Below are positions 18,170 to 27,015 of a DNA stretch of 64,000 nucleotides, in pieces. Within the stretch, counting starts at the first letter, position 1, and every line of letters begins with the position of its first letter. Position numbers and translations under genes: made by a program. This stretch comes from Hydrogenophaga intermedia (lineage in GTDB: Bacteria; Pseudomonadota; Gammaproteobacteria; Burkholderiales; Burkholderiaceae_C), in NCBI RefSeq assembly GCF_023715105.1, contig NZ_JAMBNO010000005.1, positions 1-64,000 on the forward strand, in the 5' to 3' direction. Under the pieces are notes generated by a model. The model made no database searches and was not told the DNA's origin. It was given only the letters and a program-made list of their open reading frames with translations.

Positions 18170-18196
18170 TTATCGGCATCTGCCGCCGCAACTTGA
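18170..18196 (-). promoter_or_regulatory. Sigma-28 (FliA) promoter of the first HDOD gene
   Basis: On the minus strand TCAAGTTG, exactly 11 nt, then GCCGATAA. The -10 element is identical to the FliA consensus and the -35 matches it in 6 of 8 positions. The start codon is 40 nt past the -10 box. It sits in the 87-bp gap after tex. Confidence 0.72.
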
Positions 18197-18216
18197 CCCC
18201 TTTGCAGGGCCTCGCG

Positions 18217-20541
18217 TCAGCGCTTGAGCCGTGCGAACGCCGACGCCAGCGCGGTGGGCGCGGCCGCGTCCTGACGCCCTCGCCCGCCACCACGCGCGGG
18301 CTCGAAGCGGTTGTCGCGCGGGCCGTCACCGCGTCGCGCCGGTGCAGCGTCAAGTTTCATGGTGAGCGAGATGCGCTTGCGCGCCGCGTCCACCTCCAGC
18401 ACCTTCACCTTCACGATGTCGCCGGTCTTGACGACCTCGCGCGCGTCGTTGACGAACTTGTGACTGAGCTGGCTCACGTGCACCAGGCCGTCCTGGTGCA
18501 CGCCCAGGTCGACGAAGGCGCCGAACTGGGCCACGTTGCTCACCGTGCCTTCCAGCACCATGCCCTCGCGCAGGTCGGCAATGTCTTCCACGCCGTCGTT
18601 GAAGCGCGCCACCTGGAAATCGGGGCGCGGGTCGCGCCCGGGTTTCTCGAGTTCCTTCAGGATGTCCTTGACGGTGATCACGCCCACCGTGTCGTTGGCG
18701 AACAGCTCCGGGCGCAACTTGCCCAGCATGTCGGCGCGGCCCAGCAGCGATTGAACCGGTTGACCGGTGGTTTCGATGATCTTCTGCACCACCGGGTAGC
18801 TCTCGGGGTGCACGCCGGTCATGTCCAGCGGATCGTCGCCATCGCGGATGCGCAGGAAACCCGCGGCCTGCTCGAAGGTCTTGGCGCCCAGGCCGCTCAC
18901 CTCCAGCAACTGGCGCCGGCTGCGGAAGGCACCATGCGACTCGCGCCAGCGCACCACCGCCTTGGCCACCGTGCCCGAGAGGCCCGAAACGCGCGAGAGC
19001 AGCGGCACGCTCGCGGTGTTCAAGTCCACGCCCACGGCGTTCACGCAGTCTTCCACCACGGTGTCCAGGGTGCGCGCCAGCGCGCTCTGGTTCACGTCGT
19101 GCTGATACTGGCCCACGCCGATGCTCTTGGGGTCGATCTTCACCAGCTCGGCCAGCGGGTCCTGCAGACGCCGCGCGATGCTCGCGGCACCGCGCAGGCT
19201 CACGTCCACGTCGGGCATCTCCTGGCTGGCGAACTCGCTGGCGGAGTAGACCGAGGCGCCTGCCTCGCTCACCACCACCTTCTGCGCGCCCGGGTGGCGC
19301 TTGAGCAGATCGGCAGCGAGTTTGTCGGTCTCGCGGCTGGCGGTGCCGTTGCCGATGGCGATGAGTTGCACACCGTGCTTCGTGCAGAGTTGTCCCAACG
19401 TGTGGAGCGCACCCTCCCAGTCGCGGCGGGGCTCGTGCGGGTACACGGTGGCGGTGTCCACCAGTTTGCCGGTGGCATCCACCACGGCCACCTTCACGCC
19501 GGTGCGGATGCCCGGGTCCAGGCCCATCACCACGCGGGGGCCCGCGGGCGCGGCCAGCAGCAGGTCGCGCAGGTTGTCGGCGAACACCTTGATGGCCACC
19601 GTCTCGGCAGATTCGCGCAAACGCGCGAACAGGTCGCGCTCGGTGGACAGGCTGAGCTTGACGCGCCAGGTCCAGGCCACGCACTTGCGGATCAGGTCGT
19701 CGGCCTTGCGGGCCTGGTGGTGCCAGCCCAGGTGGTGGGCGATGCGCCCCTCGGCCAAGGACGGTTGCCCCGCCACGGGCTCGCCCGGTTGCACCAGCTT
19801 CACATCGAGCACTTCCGCCGCACGGCCGCGGAACACGGCCAGCGCGCGGTGCGAAGGCACCTTGCCGATGGGTTCGTCGTAGTCGAAGTAGTCGCGGAAC
19901 TTGGCCACGTCGGGGTGGTTGGCGTCCTTGCCGGCGAGCAGGCTGCTCTTGAGCAGACCATCATTCCAGAGCCATTCACGCAGCGTCTGCACCAGGGCAG
20001 CGTCCTCGGCCCAGCGTTCGGAGAGGATGTCGCGCACGCCGTCGAGCACAGCCGCGGGGGTGGAGAAATCGGCCCCCGGCTTGCCGTCGTCCAGTACCTC
20101 AGGAGGGCGCGTGAAGGCAGCGGCCTCGGCCAGCGGGTCCAGTGTCGGATCGGCGAAGAGTTTGTCGGCCAGCGGCTCGATCCCGGCCTCGCGCGCAATC
20201 TGCCCTTTGGTGCGGCGCTTGAGCTTGAAGGGCTGGTAGAGGTCTTCCAGCTCCTGTTTGGTCGGCGCGTTGGCGATGGCCAGGCGCAGGGCGTCGGTGA
20301 GCTTGCCCTGCTCGTCGATGGCCTTGAGCACGGCCTCGCGGCGTTCGGCCAGCTCGCGCAGGTAGCCCAGGCGCGTTTCGATCTCGCGCAACTGGGTGTC
20401 GTCCAGGCCGCCGGTAGCCTCTTTGCGGTAGCGGGCAACGAACGGCACGGTGGCGCCGCCATCCAGCAGGTCCGTCGCGGCCTGCACCTGGCGCTCCTGC
20501 ACCCCGATTTCTTGCGCGATCTGCGCGATGATTTTCTGCAT
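18217..20541 (-). CDS. tex: Transcription accessory protein Tex
   Basis: 774 aa, standard Tex length. Order of domains: N-terminal Tex helices (MQKIIAQIAQEIGV, VPFVARYRKEATGGLDD), a YqgF/RNase H-like fold (VMGLDPGIRTGVKVAVVD), helix-hairpin-helix motifs (LLSRVSGLSGTVAKAVV) and a C-terminal S1 RNA-binding domain (GMVLEGTVSNVAQFGAFVDL). Binds nucleic acid and influences transcription; in Bordetella it affects toxin gene expression. The arginine-rich end beyond S1 is low complexity. Start at 20541 by homology. Confidence 0.96.
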   Translation of the reverse strand: MQKIIAQIAQEIGVQERQVQAATDLLDGGATVPFVARYRKEATGGLDDTQLREIETRLGYLRELAERREAVLKAIDEQGKLTDALRLAIANAPTKQELEDLYQPFKLKRRTKGQIAREAGIEPLADKLFADPTLDPLAEAAAFTRPPEVLDDGKPGADFSTPAAVLDGVRDILSERWAEDAALVQTLREWLWNDGLLKSSLLAGKDANHPDVAKFRDYFDYDEPIGKVPSHRALAVFRGRAAEVLDVKLVQPGEPVAGQPSLAEGRIAHHLGWHHQARKADDLIRKCVAWTWRVKLSLSTERDLFARLRESAETVAIKVFADNLRDLLLAAPAGPRVVMGLDPGIRTGVKVAVVDATGKLVDTATVYPHEPRRDWEGALHTLGQLCTKHGVQLIAIGNGTASRETDKLAADLLKRHPGAQKVVVSEAGASVYSASEFASQEMPDVDVSLRGAASIARRLQDPLAELVKIDPKSIGVGQYQHDVNQSALARTLDTVVEDCVNAVGVDLNTASVPLLSRVSGLSGTVAKAVVRWRESHGAFRSRRQLLEVSGLGAKTFEQAAGFLRIRDGDDPLDMTGVHPESYPVVQKIIETTGQPVQSLLGRADMLGKLRPELFANDTVGVITVKDILKELEKPGRDPRPDFQVARFNDGVEDIADLREGMVLEGTVSNVAQFGAFVDLGVHQDGLVHVSQLSHKFVNDAREVVKTGDIVKVKVLEVDAARKRISLTMKLDAAPARRGDGPRDNRFEPARGGGRGRQDAAAPTALASAFARLKR

Positions 20542-20666
20542 GACGAAAAGGCCCGGGCGCCGCACGGCGCCTCTCTCAAAAACGAAGCGCCGGAGTCTGC
20601 CACACCGGGGCCGCAAGACGGCTCAGGCGTATCCGGCCATCGCCGCTGCCCTGTGCGTGGGGTGGA

Positions 20667-21572
20667 TCAGCCGGCGCGCAACGCCTGGCGCAACTGCTGG
20701 CCGATCTCGGGCCGTTCGGCAAACGGGTCGGGCGGATTGGTGCCGGCCACGATGGCGTCGAACCGCGAGCGCGCGTTGCCCAGCGCCTTGGGGTGGCTGT
20801 AGATGTAGAACTGGTCCTGGCGCAGCGCATTGAACACCGCCTGCGCCACCTCGGCCGCCGTGACCCGCCCCGAGCTGACCGCTTTGTCGGTCATGGCCTG
20901 GCCGATGAGCTGGCTCTTCGTGGGCTTCTCGTCGGCCATGGCGGCGGGTTTGTTGCGGTGGCTCTGGCTGATGCCGGTGGCCACGAAATAGGGGCAGAGC
21001 ACGCTGGCGCCGATCTGATCGGTGACCAGGCGCAGGTCCTGGTAGAGCGTTTCGGTCAGCGCCACCACCGCGTGCTTGCTCACGTTGTAGATGCCCATGT
21101 TGGGCGGTGTGAGCAGGCCGGCCATGCTGGCGGTGTTGACGATGTGGCCGCGCCAGGCCGGGTCGGCCTTGGCGGCGGCCAGCATCATGGGCGTGAACAG
21201 GCGCACACCGTGAACCACGCCCCACACGTTCACACCGAGTACCCATTCCCAGTCCTTGACCGAGTTTTCCCAGATCAGGCCCGCCGATCCCACGCCCGCG
21301 TTGTTGAAGACGAAGTTCGGCGCGCCAAAGGTGGCCATCACATCGGCGGCCAGCGCCTCCATCTGCGCGGCGTCGGACACGTCCACGCGGCGGGCGAGCA
21401 CGTTGGCACCAGCAGCCCTCATCTCGGCCTCGGCGCTGGCGAGCGCATCGCCCTGCACATCCACCAGCACGAGGTTCATGCCCAGTTGCGCACCGATGCG
21501 CGCGCATTCAAGCCCGAAACCGGAGCCCGCGCCGGTGAGCACCGCGGTCTTGCCCTGGAAGTTGTCGATCAT
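20667..21572 (-). CDS. Short-chain dehydrogenase/reductase
   Basis: 301 aa. Classical SDR with cofactor motif TGAGSGFG at residues 13-20, NNAG, and catalytic Ser and YNVSK. NAD(P)-dependent oxidation or reduction of an alcohol or ketone. It is the last gene of the large minus-strand catabolic block, 25 bp after the elaA-like gene. A C-terminal extension beyond the usual 250 residues (SHPKALGNARSRFDAIV) is typical of a subgroup of proteobacterial SDRs. The 125-bp gap to tex holds a GGCGCC hairpin at 20556-20571 but no clear terminator. Confidence 0.9.
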   Translation of the reverse strand: MIDNFQGKTAVLTGAGSGFGLECARIGAQLGMNLVLVDVQGDALASAEAEMRAAGANVLARRVDVSDAAQMEALAADVMATFGAPNFVFNNAGVGSAGLIWENSVKDWEWVLGVNVWGVVHGVRLFTPMMLAAAKADPAWRGHIVNTASMAGLLTPPNMGIYNVSKHAVVALTETLYQDLRLVTDQIGASVLCPYFVATGISQSHRNKPAAMADEKPTKSQLIGQAMTDKAVSSGRVTAAEVAQAVFNALRQDQFYIYSHPKALGNARSRFDAIVAGTNPPDPFAERPEIGQQLRQALRAG

Positions 21573-21597
21573 CCTGTTGTCTCCATGTGTTGAAAGC

Positions 21598-22050
21598 TCA
21601 GCGGCGCAGCATTTCGATGTGATCGATGCCGTCCTCGACGTAGATCGGGCCAGCAGGCTCGAAGCCGTGCTGCCGGTAAAAACCTTGCAGGTGCGCCTGT
21701 GCACCGATGCGGATGGGCTGCTGGCCCCAACGCCTGTGCACATGCGAGATCGCCTCGCGCATCAGCGCATGACCCATGCCTGTTCCCCGGGTGGCCGGGT
21801 CGCTCACCACGCGGCCAATGCTGGCTTCGGCGAACTTCAGGCCCGCGGGTACCAGCCGGGCGTAGGCCAGGAGCCTGCCTTCGCGTTCGCCGAGCAGGTG
21901 GTGGCAGTCGGGGTCGGCACCGTCCATGTCCTGGAACACGCAGTTCTGCTCGATCACGAACACGTCGGTGCGCAGGCGCAGCAGATCGTAGAGCGCCCGT
22001 GGAGACAAGTCGTCGAAAGGCAGGCAGCGCCAGGTGAGCGCGGCACTCAT
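21598..22050 (-). CDS. ElaA-like GNAT acetyltransferase
   Basis: 150 aa, matching E. coli ElaA in size and landmarks (LYDLLRLRTDVFVIEQNCVFQDMDG, GRVVSDPATRGTGMGHALM). It is a GNAT-fold protein expected to bind acetyl-CoA; its acceptor is not known. It overlaps the GST gene by 4 bp. The C-terminal half of the thioesterase fusion at 8860-9741 is the same kind of domain, so the genome holds both a free and a fused version within 13 kb. Confidence 0.88.
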   Translation of the reverse strand: MSAALTWRCLPFDDLSPRALYDLLRLRTDVFVIEQNCVFQDMDGADPDCHHLLGEREGRLLAYARLVPAGLKFAEASIGRVVSDPATRGTGMGHALMREAISHVHRRWGQQPIRIGAQAHLQGFYRQHGFEPAGPIYVEDGIDHIEMLRR

Positions 22051-22997
22051 GCCTTGACTTCGCGCAGCACGTAGCCCACGCGCGGGAAGTGCACATGCAC
22101 CGTGCCGGCGCGCTCGTCATGGCGCTCGATGGTGTAGCGCGTGCGGGTGGCGGCCAGCAGCACACCCTCGCTGGTCTCGGTGCCGAAGGCCTCGGCCGCG
22201 ATGGTGACGCGGCTGTCCAGCGCGATGCCGTGATCGTCCTGGAACACCTCGCCCGGCTTGAGGGGCTCCGGCGTGGCCGCGTGCGCAATGCCGATCGCGT
22301 CCTCGCTCTTCATGCGCTGCGGATGGCCATGCCCGATCGTCGCGATGCGGTCCATCCACTCCAGCACGTCGGGGGTGGCATCCAGGATGCTGGCCATGCC
22401 GGCATTGAGCGTGCGGGTGAACCACAGCGGGTGGTACGCGGCCAGATCGGCGATGCAGGGCACTTCACCCAGCAGGTAGGGCTGATCGTCGAGCATGTTG
22501 GCCAGGCGGCGCAGGTAGCTGCGGTAGGCGCTGGTGGCGTCGGCCGGGCGCAGCAGCGTCATGTTCTGGCGCATGGCGGCGCGGTCGCTGGCAAAGGCCT
22601 GGCCCTGGTCCGGGCTGTCACCAAACAACGCCTTGGCGCCCTTGGGGCTGAGGGTGTATCCCATCGAGGCCCAGAACAGCGACGAATCGGCCCACTGCGC
22701 CACGGCGCGTGACAGCCCGCGCGCGTGCGGCGGGAACAGCGGCGGCTCGGCCACGCGGTGCTCCAGCACGTCGGCAATCAACGCGGTGTCGCAGTAGATG
22801 TCGGCACCGATCTGCAGCAATGGGGTCTTGCGGTAGCCGCCCGTGAGGGCGATCACGTCGGGTTTGGGCATCACCGCCGGTATGTGCACGCTGTGCCAGG
22901 CCAGGTCCTTCAGGCCGAGCATGAGACGGGCCTTCTCGGCGAAAGGCGACATGGGGTAGTGGTGAAGGATCAGATCGTGCATGGTGGTGGCGTGCAT
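22047..22997 (-). CDS. Glutathione S-transferase family protein
   Basis: 316 aa, about 100 longer than a usual GST. Residues about 6-85 form the thioredoxin-like N-domain (LILHHYPMSPFAEKARLML, with GGYRKTPLLQIG for glutathione contacts), followed by a helical C-domain (LLGEVPCIADLAAYHP). The extra C-terminal part (about 225-316) looks beta-rich and has no motif I recognise. A role in handling electrophilic intermediates of the neighbouring catabolic genes is inference. A second ATG at 22982 is possible. Confidence 0.85.
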   Translation of the reverse strand: MHATTMHDLILHHYPMSPFAEKARLMLGLKDLAWHSVHIPAVMPKPDVIALTGGYRKTPLLQIGADIYCDTALIADVLEHRVAEPPLFPPHARGLSRAVAQWADSSLFWASMGYTLSPKGAKALFGDSPDQGQAFASDRAAMRQNMTLLRPADATSAYRSYLRRLANMLDDQPYLLGEVPCIADLAAYHPLWFTRTLNAGMASILDATPDVLEWMDRIATIGHGHPQRMKSEDAIGIAHAATPEPLKPGEVFQDDHGIALDSRVTIAAEAFGTETSEGVLLAATRTRYTIERHDERAGTVHVHFPRVGYVLREVKA

Positions 22998-23014
22998 GGC
23001 CGTTTGCCTGAAGC

Positions 23015-24664
23015 TCAGCGCGGCATGGCCCGGTCGATGATGGCGTCAACCTCGGTGCCCGACGAAAGCGAGCCGAAGCTGTGCCCCCAATGGCCACCGA
23101 GGCGCGAATCGCAGAACGCATGGAACACCGCGGCGGGCGCGGTCTGCGCAAGCAGTGCGGCCTGCACGGCCAGGGCAACGTCTTGCGCCAGCCGGCGCGC
23201 CTCCATCTCGGTGGCCATTTCCTCCACACGCAGTGGAAGGCGGGCCGCCAGGTGGTCGAGAGCAGCGTGCATGCCCTTGGCCGGCGCCAGCTCCTGCGCG
23301 AGCGCCGCGGCGGCGTCGGCCTTGCGGATGGCGCGCAACAGATCGAGCGCCATGATGTTGCCCGCACCTTCCCAGATGGAGTTGAGCGGCATCTCCCGGT
23401 AAATGCGGGCCATGATGCCTTCGCCGCCCTCTTCCACATAGCCGTTACCGCCCAGGCATTCCATGGCTTCCTGCGCGAAGTGGCTGCCGCGCTTGCAGAT
23501 CCAGAACTTGGCCACGGGTGTGAGCAGGCGCGCCATCACGGCTTCGTGCGGGTCGTCCGGGCGGTCGAAGGCACGCGCCAGGCGCAGCGCCAGCGCGGTG
23601 GCCGCCTCGCTCTCCAGCGCCAGGTCGGCCAGCACGTTCTTCATCAGCGGCTGGTCGATGAGCAGTTTGCCGAAGGCCTTGCGCTGCGCCGTGTGGTTGA
23701 GCGCGATGGACAGCGCCTGGCGCATGAGACCGCTGGTCCCCAGCGCGCAATCGAGCCGCGTCATCGTGCCCATGGCCAGGATCTGCGGCACGCCGCGGCC
23801 CTCCTCGCCCACCAGCCAGGCGCTGGCGCCGTGGAATTCCACCTCGGAACTGGCGTTGGCCTTGTTGCCCAGCTTGTCCTTCAGGCGCTGGATGAGGATC
23901 GCGTTGACCGATCCGTCGGGCAGCACGCGCGGCAGAAACAGGCAACTCAATCCGCTCGCGGTCTGCGCCAGGATCAGAAACGCGTCGCACATGGGCGCCG
24001 AGAAGAACCATTTGTGGCCGGTGACCTTGAAGCGCTGGCCCCAGGCGTCGCTGCCGTCGGCCTCGGCGCGCGTGGTGTTGGCGCGCACGTCCGAGCCGCC
24101 CTGCTTTTCGGTCATGCCCATGCCCATGGTCACGCCGGGCTTGTCGCGCCACAGCGTGAGCGTCGGGTCGTAGCGGCGGCTGGTGAGCTGGGGCGCCCAG
24201 TCGCGGTAGATCGCGGCGTTGTCCTGCAGCGCAGGTGTCACCGCATAGGTCATCGAGATCGGGCACAGCATCGAGGGCTCAAGCTCGGTGAAGAGCATGA
24301 AGCCGGCCGCGCGGCGCAGGTGCGCGGTGCCGCTGGCCTGTTCATCGGGCGCAAAGGCGCTGCCGTGCAGGCCCGCGCCCACCGCCGCGGTCATGAGCGC
24401 GTGGTAGCTCGGGTGGAATTCCACCTGGTCGATGCGGTGGCCAAAGCGGCTGTGCGTCTTGAGCTGCGGCGTGAACACGTTGGCCAGCCGGGCATGGGCC
24501 TGGTATTCACCGCTGCCGACCAGGCGCCCGAGATCGCGCAGCGCCGAGGTGTCCAGCCCCGGCGCGTTGAAGGCCAGCGCGGCCTGCAGCGGCCGGTTGG
24601 TCTCGAACAGGTTCACGTCCACCAGCGGCGCAGGCTGGTTGAAGACCTCGTGTGTCACGGTCAT
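23015..24664 (-). CDS. aidB: AidB-like acyl-CoA dehydrogenase
   Basis: 549 aa. It matches E. coli AidB along its length: HEVFNQPAPLVDVNLFE at the N-terminus, GMGMTEKQGGSDVRANTT (FAD/substrate loop), GHKWFFSAPMCDAFLILAQT, MTRLDCALGTSGLMRQAL, and REMPLNSIWEGAGNIM. In E. coli AidB is part of the Ada response to alkylation, binds DNA and has weak isovaleryl-CoA dehydrogenase activity. Here it sits inside a beta-oxidation operon, which suggests a metabolic role. AGGAGAAGG precedes the ATG. Confidence 0.92.
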   Translation of the reverse strand: MTVTHEVFNQPAPLVDVNLFETNRPLQAALAFNAPGLDTSALRDLGRLVGSGEYQAHARLANVFTPQLKTHSRFGHRIDQVEFHPSYHALMTAAVGAGLHGSAFAPDEQASGTAHLRRAAGFMLFTELEPSMLCPISMTYAVTPALQDNAAIYRDWAPQLTSRRYDPTLTLWRDKPGVTMGMGMTEKQGGSDVRANTTRAEADGSDAWGQRFKVTGHKWFFSAPMCDAFLILAQTASGLSCLFLPRVLPDGSVNAILIQRLKDKLGNKANASSEVEFHGASAWLVGEEGRGVPQILAMGTMTRLDCALGTSGLMRQALSIALNHTAQRKAFGKLLIDQPLMKNVLADLALESEAATALALRLARAFDRPDDPHEAVMARLLTPVAKFWICKRGSHFAQEAMECLGGNGYVEEGGEGIMARIYREMPLNSIWEGAGNIMALDLLRAIRKADAAAALAQELAPAKGMHAALDHLAARLPLRVEEMATEMEARRLAQDVALAVQAALLAQTAPAAVFHAFCDSRLGGHWGHSFGSLSSGTEVDAIIDRAMPR

Positions 24665-24682
24665 GCCTTCTCCTATCGCGGG

Positions 24683-24755
24683 CCACCGCGGAACCGGCTT
24701 TGCCGGGCCGCAGGTGGCGCCCCCTGGGGGGTGACGCCGCAGGCGGCGCGGGGGG
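24683..24755. repeat. Hairpin-rich intergenic element (REP-like)
   Basis: Three consecutive short palindromes fill the gap between aidB and the MDR gene: CCGGC-TTT-GCCGG (24694-24706), a CCCCC-T-GGGGG stretch (24720-24730), and GCCGC-AGG-CGGC (24736-24747). The composition and its place directly after a stop codon resemble repetitive extragenic palindromes of Comamonadaceae; its copy number in the genome cannot be seen from here. It may damp readthrough into aidB. Confidence 0.5.
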
Positions 24756-25772
24756 TTACACCAGTTTCACCAACTGCTTGCCGAAGTTCTTTCCTTTGAG
24801 CAGGCCGAGGAAGGCTTCCGGTGCCGACGCAATGCCCTGCGCCACCGTTTCGCGTGGACGCAGCTTGCCGGTGGCCACCAGCGTGCCGAGTTCGGTGAGT
24901 GCCTCGGGCCAGACTTCCATGTGCTCGCTGACGATGAAGCCCTCGACCTTGAGACGGTTCACCAGAATCAGCGCCGGGTTGGCCAGCGGCAGGGGCTGAC
25001 CGTCGTAGCCGGCGATCATGCCGCACACGGCGATACGGCCGAAGGCGTTCATGCGCAGCAGCACGGCGTCCAGAATCATGCCGCCCACGTTCTCGAAGTA
25101 GCCGTCGATGCCGTTCGGGCAGGCTTCCTTCAAGGCCTTGGCCAGCGAGTACATGTCCTTGTGCTGGCGGTAATCGATGCAGGCGTCAAAGCCCAGCTCC
25201 TCCACCGCGTACTTGCACTTCTCAGGGCCCCCCGCAATGCCCACCGTGCGGCAGCCGCGCGCCTTGGCCAGCGCACCGAAGGCGCTTCCCACGGCGCCGG
25301 TGGCGGCGCTTACCACCACGGTGTCGCCGGCCTTGGGGTTGATGATCTTCACGAGGCCGTACCAGGCCGTCACACCGGGCATGCCCACGGCGCCGAGGTA
25401 GTGGCTCAGTGGCACGTGGGTGGTGTCGACCTTGCGCAGCGCGCCGGGTTGGTTGGCGTCGACCACGCTGTACTCCTGCCAGCCACCCATGCCGACCACC
25501 TTGTCGCCCACGGCGTATTTCGGGTGCTTCGACTCGGCCACCTCGCCGACGGTGCCGCCGATCATCACCTCGCCCAGCGGTTGCGAGGCGGCGTAGCTCT
25601 TGCTGTCGTTCATGCGGCCGCGCATGTACGGGTCCAGGCTCAGGAAGTGGTGGCGCACCAGCACCTGGCCGTCCTTGAGCGACGGGGTCTCGGTGGTGAC
25701 CAGCTTGAAGTTGTCGACCGTGGCCTCACCCTTGGGGCGGTTGTCGAGCAGGATCTGTCGGTTGGTGGGCAT
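24756..25772 (-). CDS. Zinc-independent MDR oxidoreductase (CurA/leukotriene B4 dehydrogenase type)
   Basis: 338 aa. NADP-dependent medium-chain dehydrogenase/reductase without the structural or catalytic zinc ligands; relatives reduce the double bond of alpha,beta-unsaturated ketones (CurA, prostaglandin reductase). Landmarks: SLDPYMRGRMND, GMPGVTAWYGL, SAATGAVGSAFGALAKARGC (cofactor binding) and YFENVGG. GGAGAC precedes the ATG at 25772. It is 20 bp after an SDR gene. It may reduce an enone intermediate of the pathway, which is inference. Confidence 0.92.
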   Translation of the reverse strand: MPTNRQILLDNRPKGEATVDNFKLVTTETPSLKDGQVLVRHHFLSLDPYMRGRMNDSKSYAASQPLGEVMIGGTVGEVAESKHPKYAVGDKVVGMGGWQEYSVVDANQPGALRKVDTTHVPLSHYLGAVGMPGVTAWYGLVKIINPKAGDTVVVSAATGAVGSAFGALAKARGCRTVGIAGGPEKCKYAVEELGFDACIDYRQHKDMYSLAKALKEACPNGIDGYFENVGGMILDAVLLRMNAFGRIAVCGMIAGYDGQPLPLANPALILVNRLKVEGFIVSEHMEVWPEALTELGTLVATGKLRPRETVAQGIASAPEAFLGLLKGKNFGKQLVKLV

Positions 25773-25792
25773 GGTTGTCTCCGTGATCGGGT

Positions 25793-26578
25793 TCAGGTCT
25801 TGCGAAGGGTCGGCAGGCCCACGCCGGCGGCGTCGAAGCCCCCGTCGGCCGCGAGCGTCTGGCCGTTGATGTAGCTGGCGCGCGGGCTGCAGAGAAAGAA
25901 CACCGCCTCGGCGATCTCTTCCTCGCTGCCGTAGCGCGCCAGCGGAATGCTGTCGTGGTAGTCGGCGCGAATCGCGGGCGTGTGCACGGCCGCGGCCATG
26001 GCGGTTTCCACGGGCCCGGGCGCCACCGCGTTCACACGGATGCCGGCATTGCCGTACTCCACCGCCTGCTGCTTCGTGAGGTGGATGAGTGCCGCCTTGC
26101 TGGTGCCATACGCCACACGCAGCGTGCTGGCGCGCAGGCCCGAGATGGAGGCGATGTTGACAACAGCACCGCCGCCCTCTTCCAGCATCACCGGCACCAC
26201 CGCCTGCGTCATCAGGAAGGCACCATCCAGGTTGGTCGCCATCACATGGCGCCATTCGTGAAAAGTGGTCTCGCCGATGGGCTTGAACACCGCCACGCCG
26301 GCGTTGTTCACCAACGCGTCGATGCGACCGAAATGCGCCAGCGTTCGCGCCACCGCCGCGTCCACCTGCTGCGGGTGCGACACGTCGGCCGGCACCGCCA
26401 TGGCCAGCGGCTCGCCAAAGCCTTCGTGGCGCAGCGCGGCCTCGGCCTTGACCAGCGTGGCTTCGTCGTTGTCGAGCAAGGCCACGCGGTGGCCACGTTG
26501 CAGGAACAGCCGCGCGATCGCGAGGCCGATGCCACGCGCCGCACCGGTCACCAGGGCCACGGGCAGTTCATCGCTCAT
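25793..26578 (-). CDS. Short-chain dehydrogenase/reductase
   Basis: 261 aa, classical FabG-like SDR. TGAARGIG at residues 11-18 binds the cofactor, NNAG follows, and the catalytic YGTSK and the INGQTLAADGGFDA ending are intact. Expected to act on a 3-hydroxyacyl or cyclic alcohol substrate. The start codon lies 4 bp after the stop of the PaaI thioesterase gene, so the two are translated in close succession. Confidence 0.92.
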   Translation of the reverse strand: MSDELPVALVTGAARGIGLAIARLFLQRGHRVALLDNDEATLVKAEAALRHEGFGEPLAMAVPADVSHPQQVDAAVARTLAHFGRIDALVNNAGVAVFKPIGETTFHEWRHVMATNLDGAFLMTQAVVPVMLEEGGGAVVNIASISGLRASTLRVAYGTSKAALIHLTKQQAVEYGNAGIRVNAVAPGPVETAMAAAVHTPAIRADYHDSIPLARYGSEEEIAEAVFFLCSPRASYINGQTLAADGGFDAAGVGLPTLRKT

Positions 26579-26582
26579 GGGT

Positions 26583-27011
26583 TCAGTCCGTCGAGATGCG
26601 GTTGAGGGCTTGCGTGCTGCCCGGCCCGACGGGCAGGCGCGGCACGTACTTGAAGGTGCCGGTGGCGTGGCTGCACAACTTGCCGCTGGCATCGAACACG
26701 CTGCCTTCGGTGAACGCCATGGTGGCCGTGCGGTGCAGCAGCTTGCCGCGCGCCAGCAACGGGCCCTTGGCGGCACGCATGAAGCTGGTCTTCATCTCGA
26801 TGGTGACGCAGCCCATGTCGTCCTGTACCGAACGCGCGGCGTGCGCCATCACCACGTCCAGCAGGGTCATGCTGGCGCCACCGTGCACCACGTCGAACGA
26901 GTTCTGGTGCTCAGGCGCGGGGTCGAAGGCGATCTCGGCCTCGCCGCCGTCCATGCGCAGGAGGCGAAAGCCAAGCAGTTCGACGAAGGGGATGCGTACC
27001 GAGAATTCCAA
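26583..27011 (-). CDS. PaaI-type hotdog thioesterase
   Basis: 142 aa single hotdog domain. The HQNSFDVVHGGASMTLLDVVM motif carries the conserved HGG and Asp of the PaaI group, which hydrolyse acyl- or aryl-CoA thioesters and release trapped CoA. It is packed 4 bp from genes on both sides, within the beta-oxidation operon, where it could relieve dead-end CoA esters. Confidence 0.9.
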   Translation of the reverse strand: MEFSVRIPFVELLGFRLLRMDGGEAEIAFDPAPEHQNSFDVVHGGASMTLLDVVMAHAARSVQDDMGCVTIEMKTSFMRAAKGPLLARGKLLHRTATMAFTEGSVFDASGKLCSHATGTFKYVPRLPVGPGSTQALNRISTD

Positions 27012-27015
27012 ATCC

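Noticed and set aside
18133..20802. Very long open frame on the plus strand opposite tex (889 codons)
   Set aside because: Rich in His, Val, Ala and Arg without any domain; it is the antisense shadow of tex, whose protein is fully recognisable. The same holds for long frames opposite the FadB-type gene, the RND pump and the acyl-CoA dehydrogenase.
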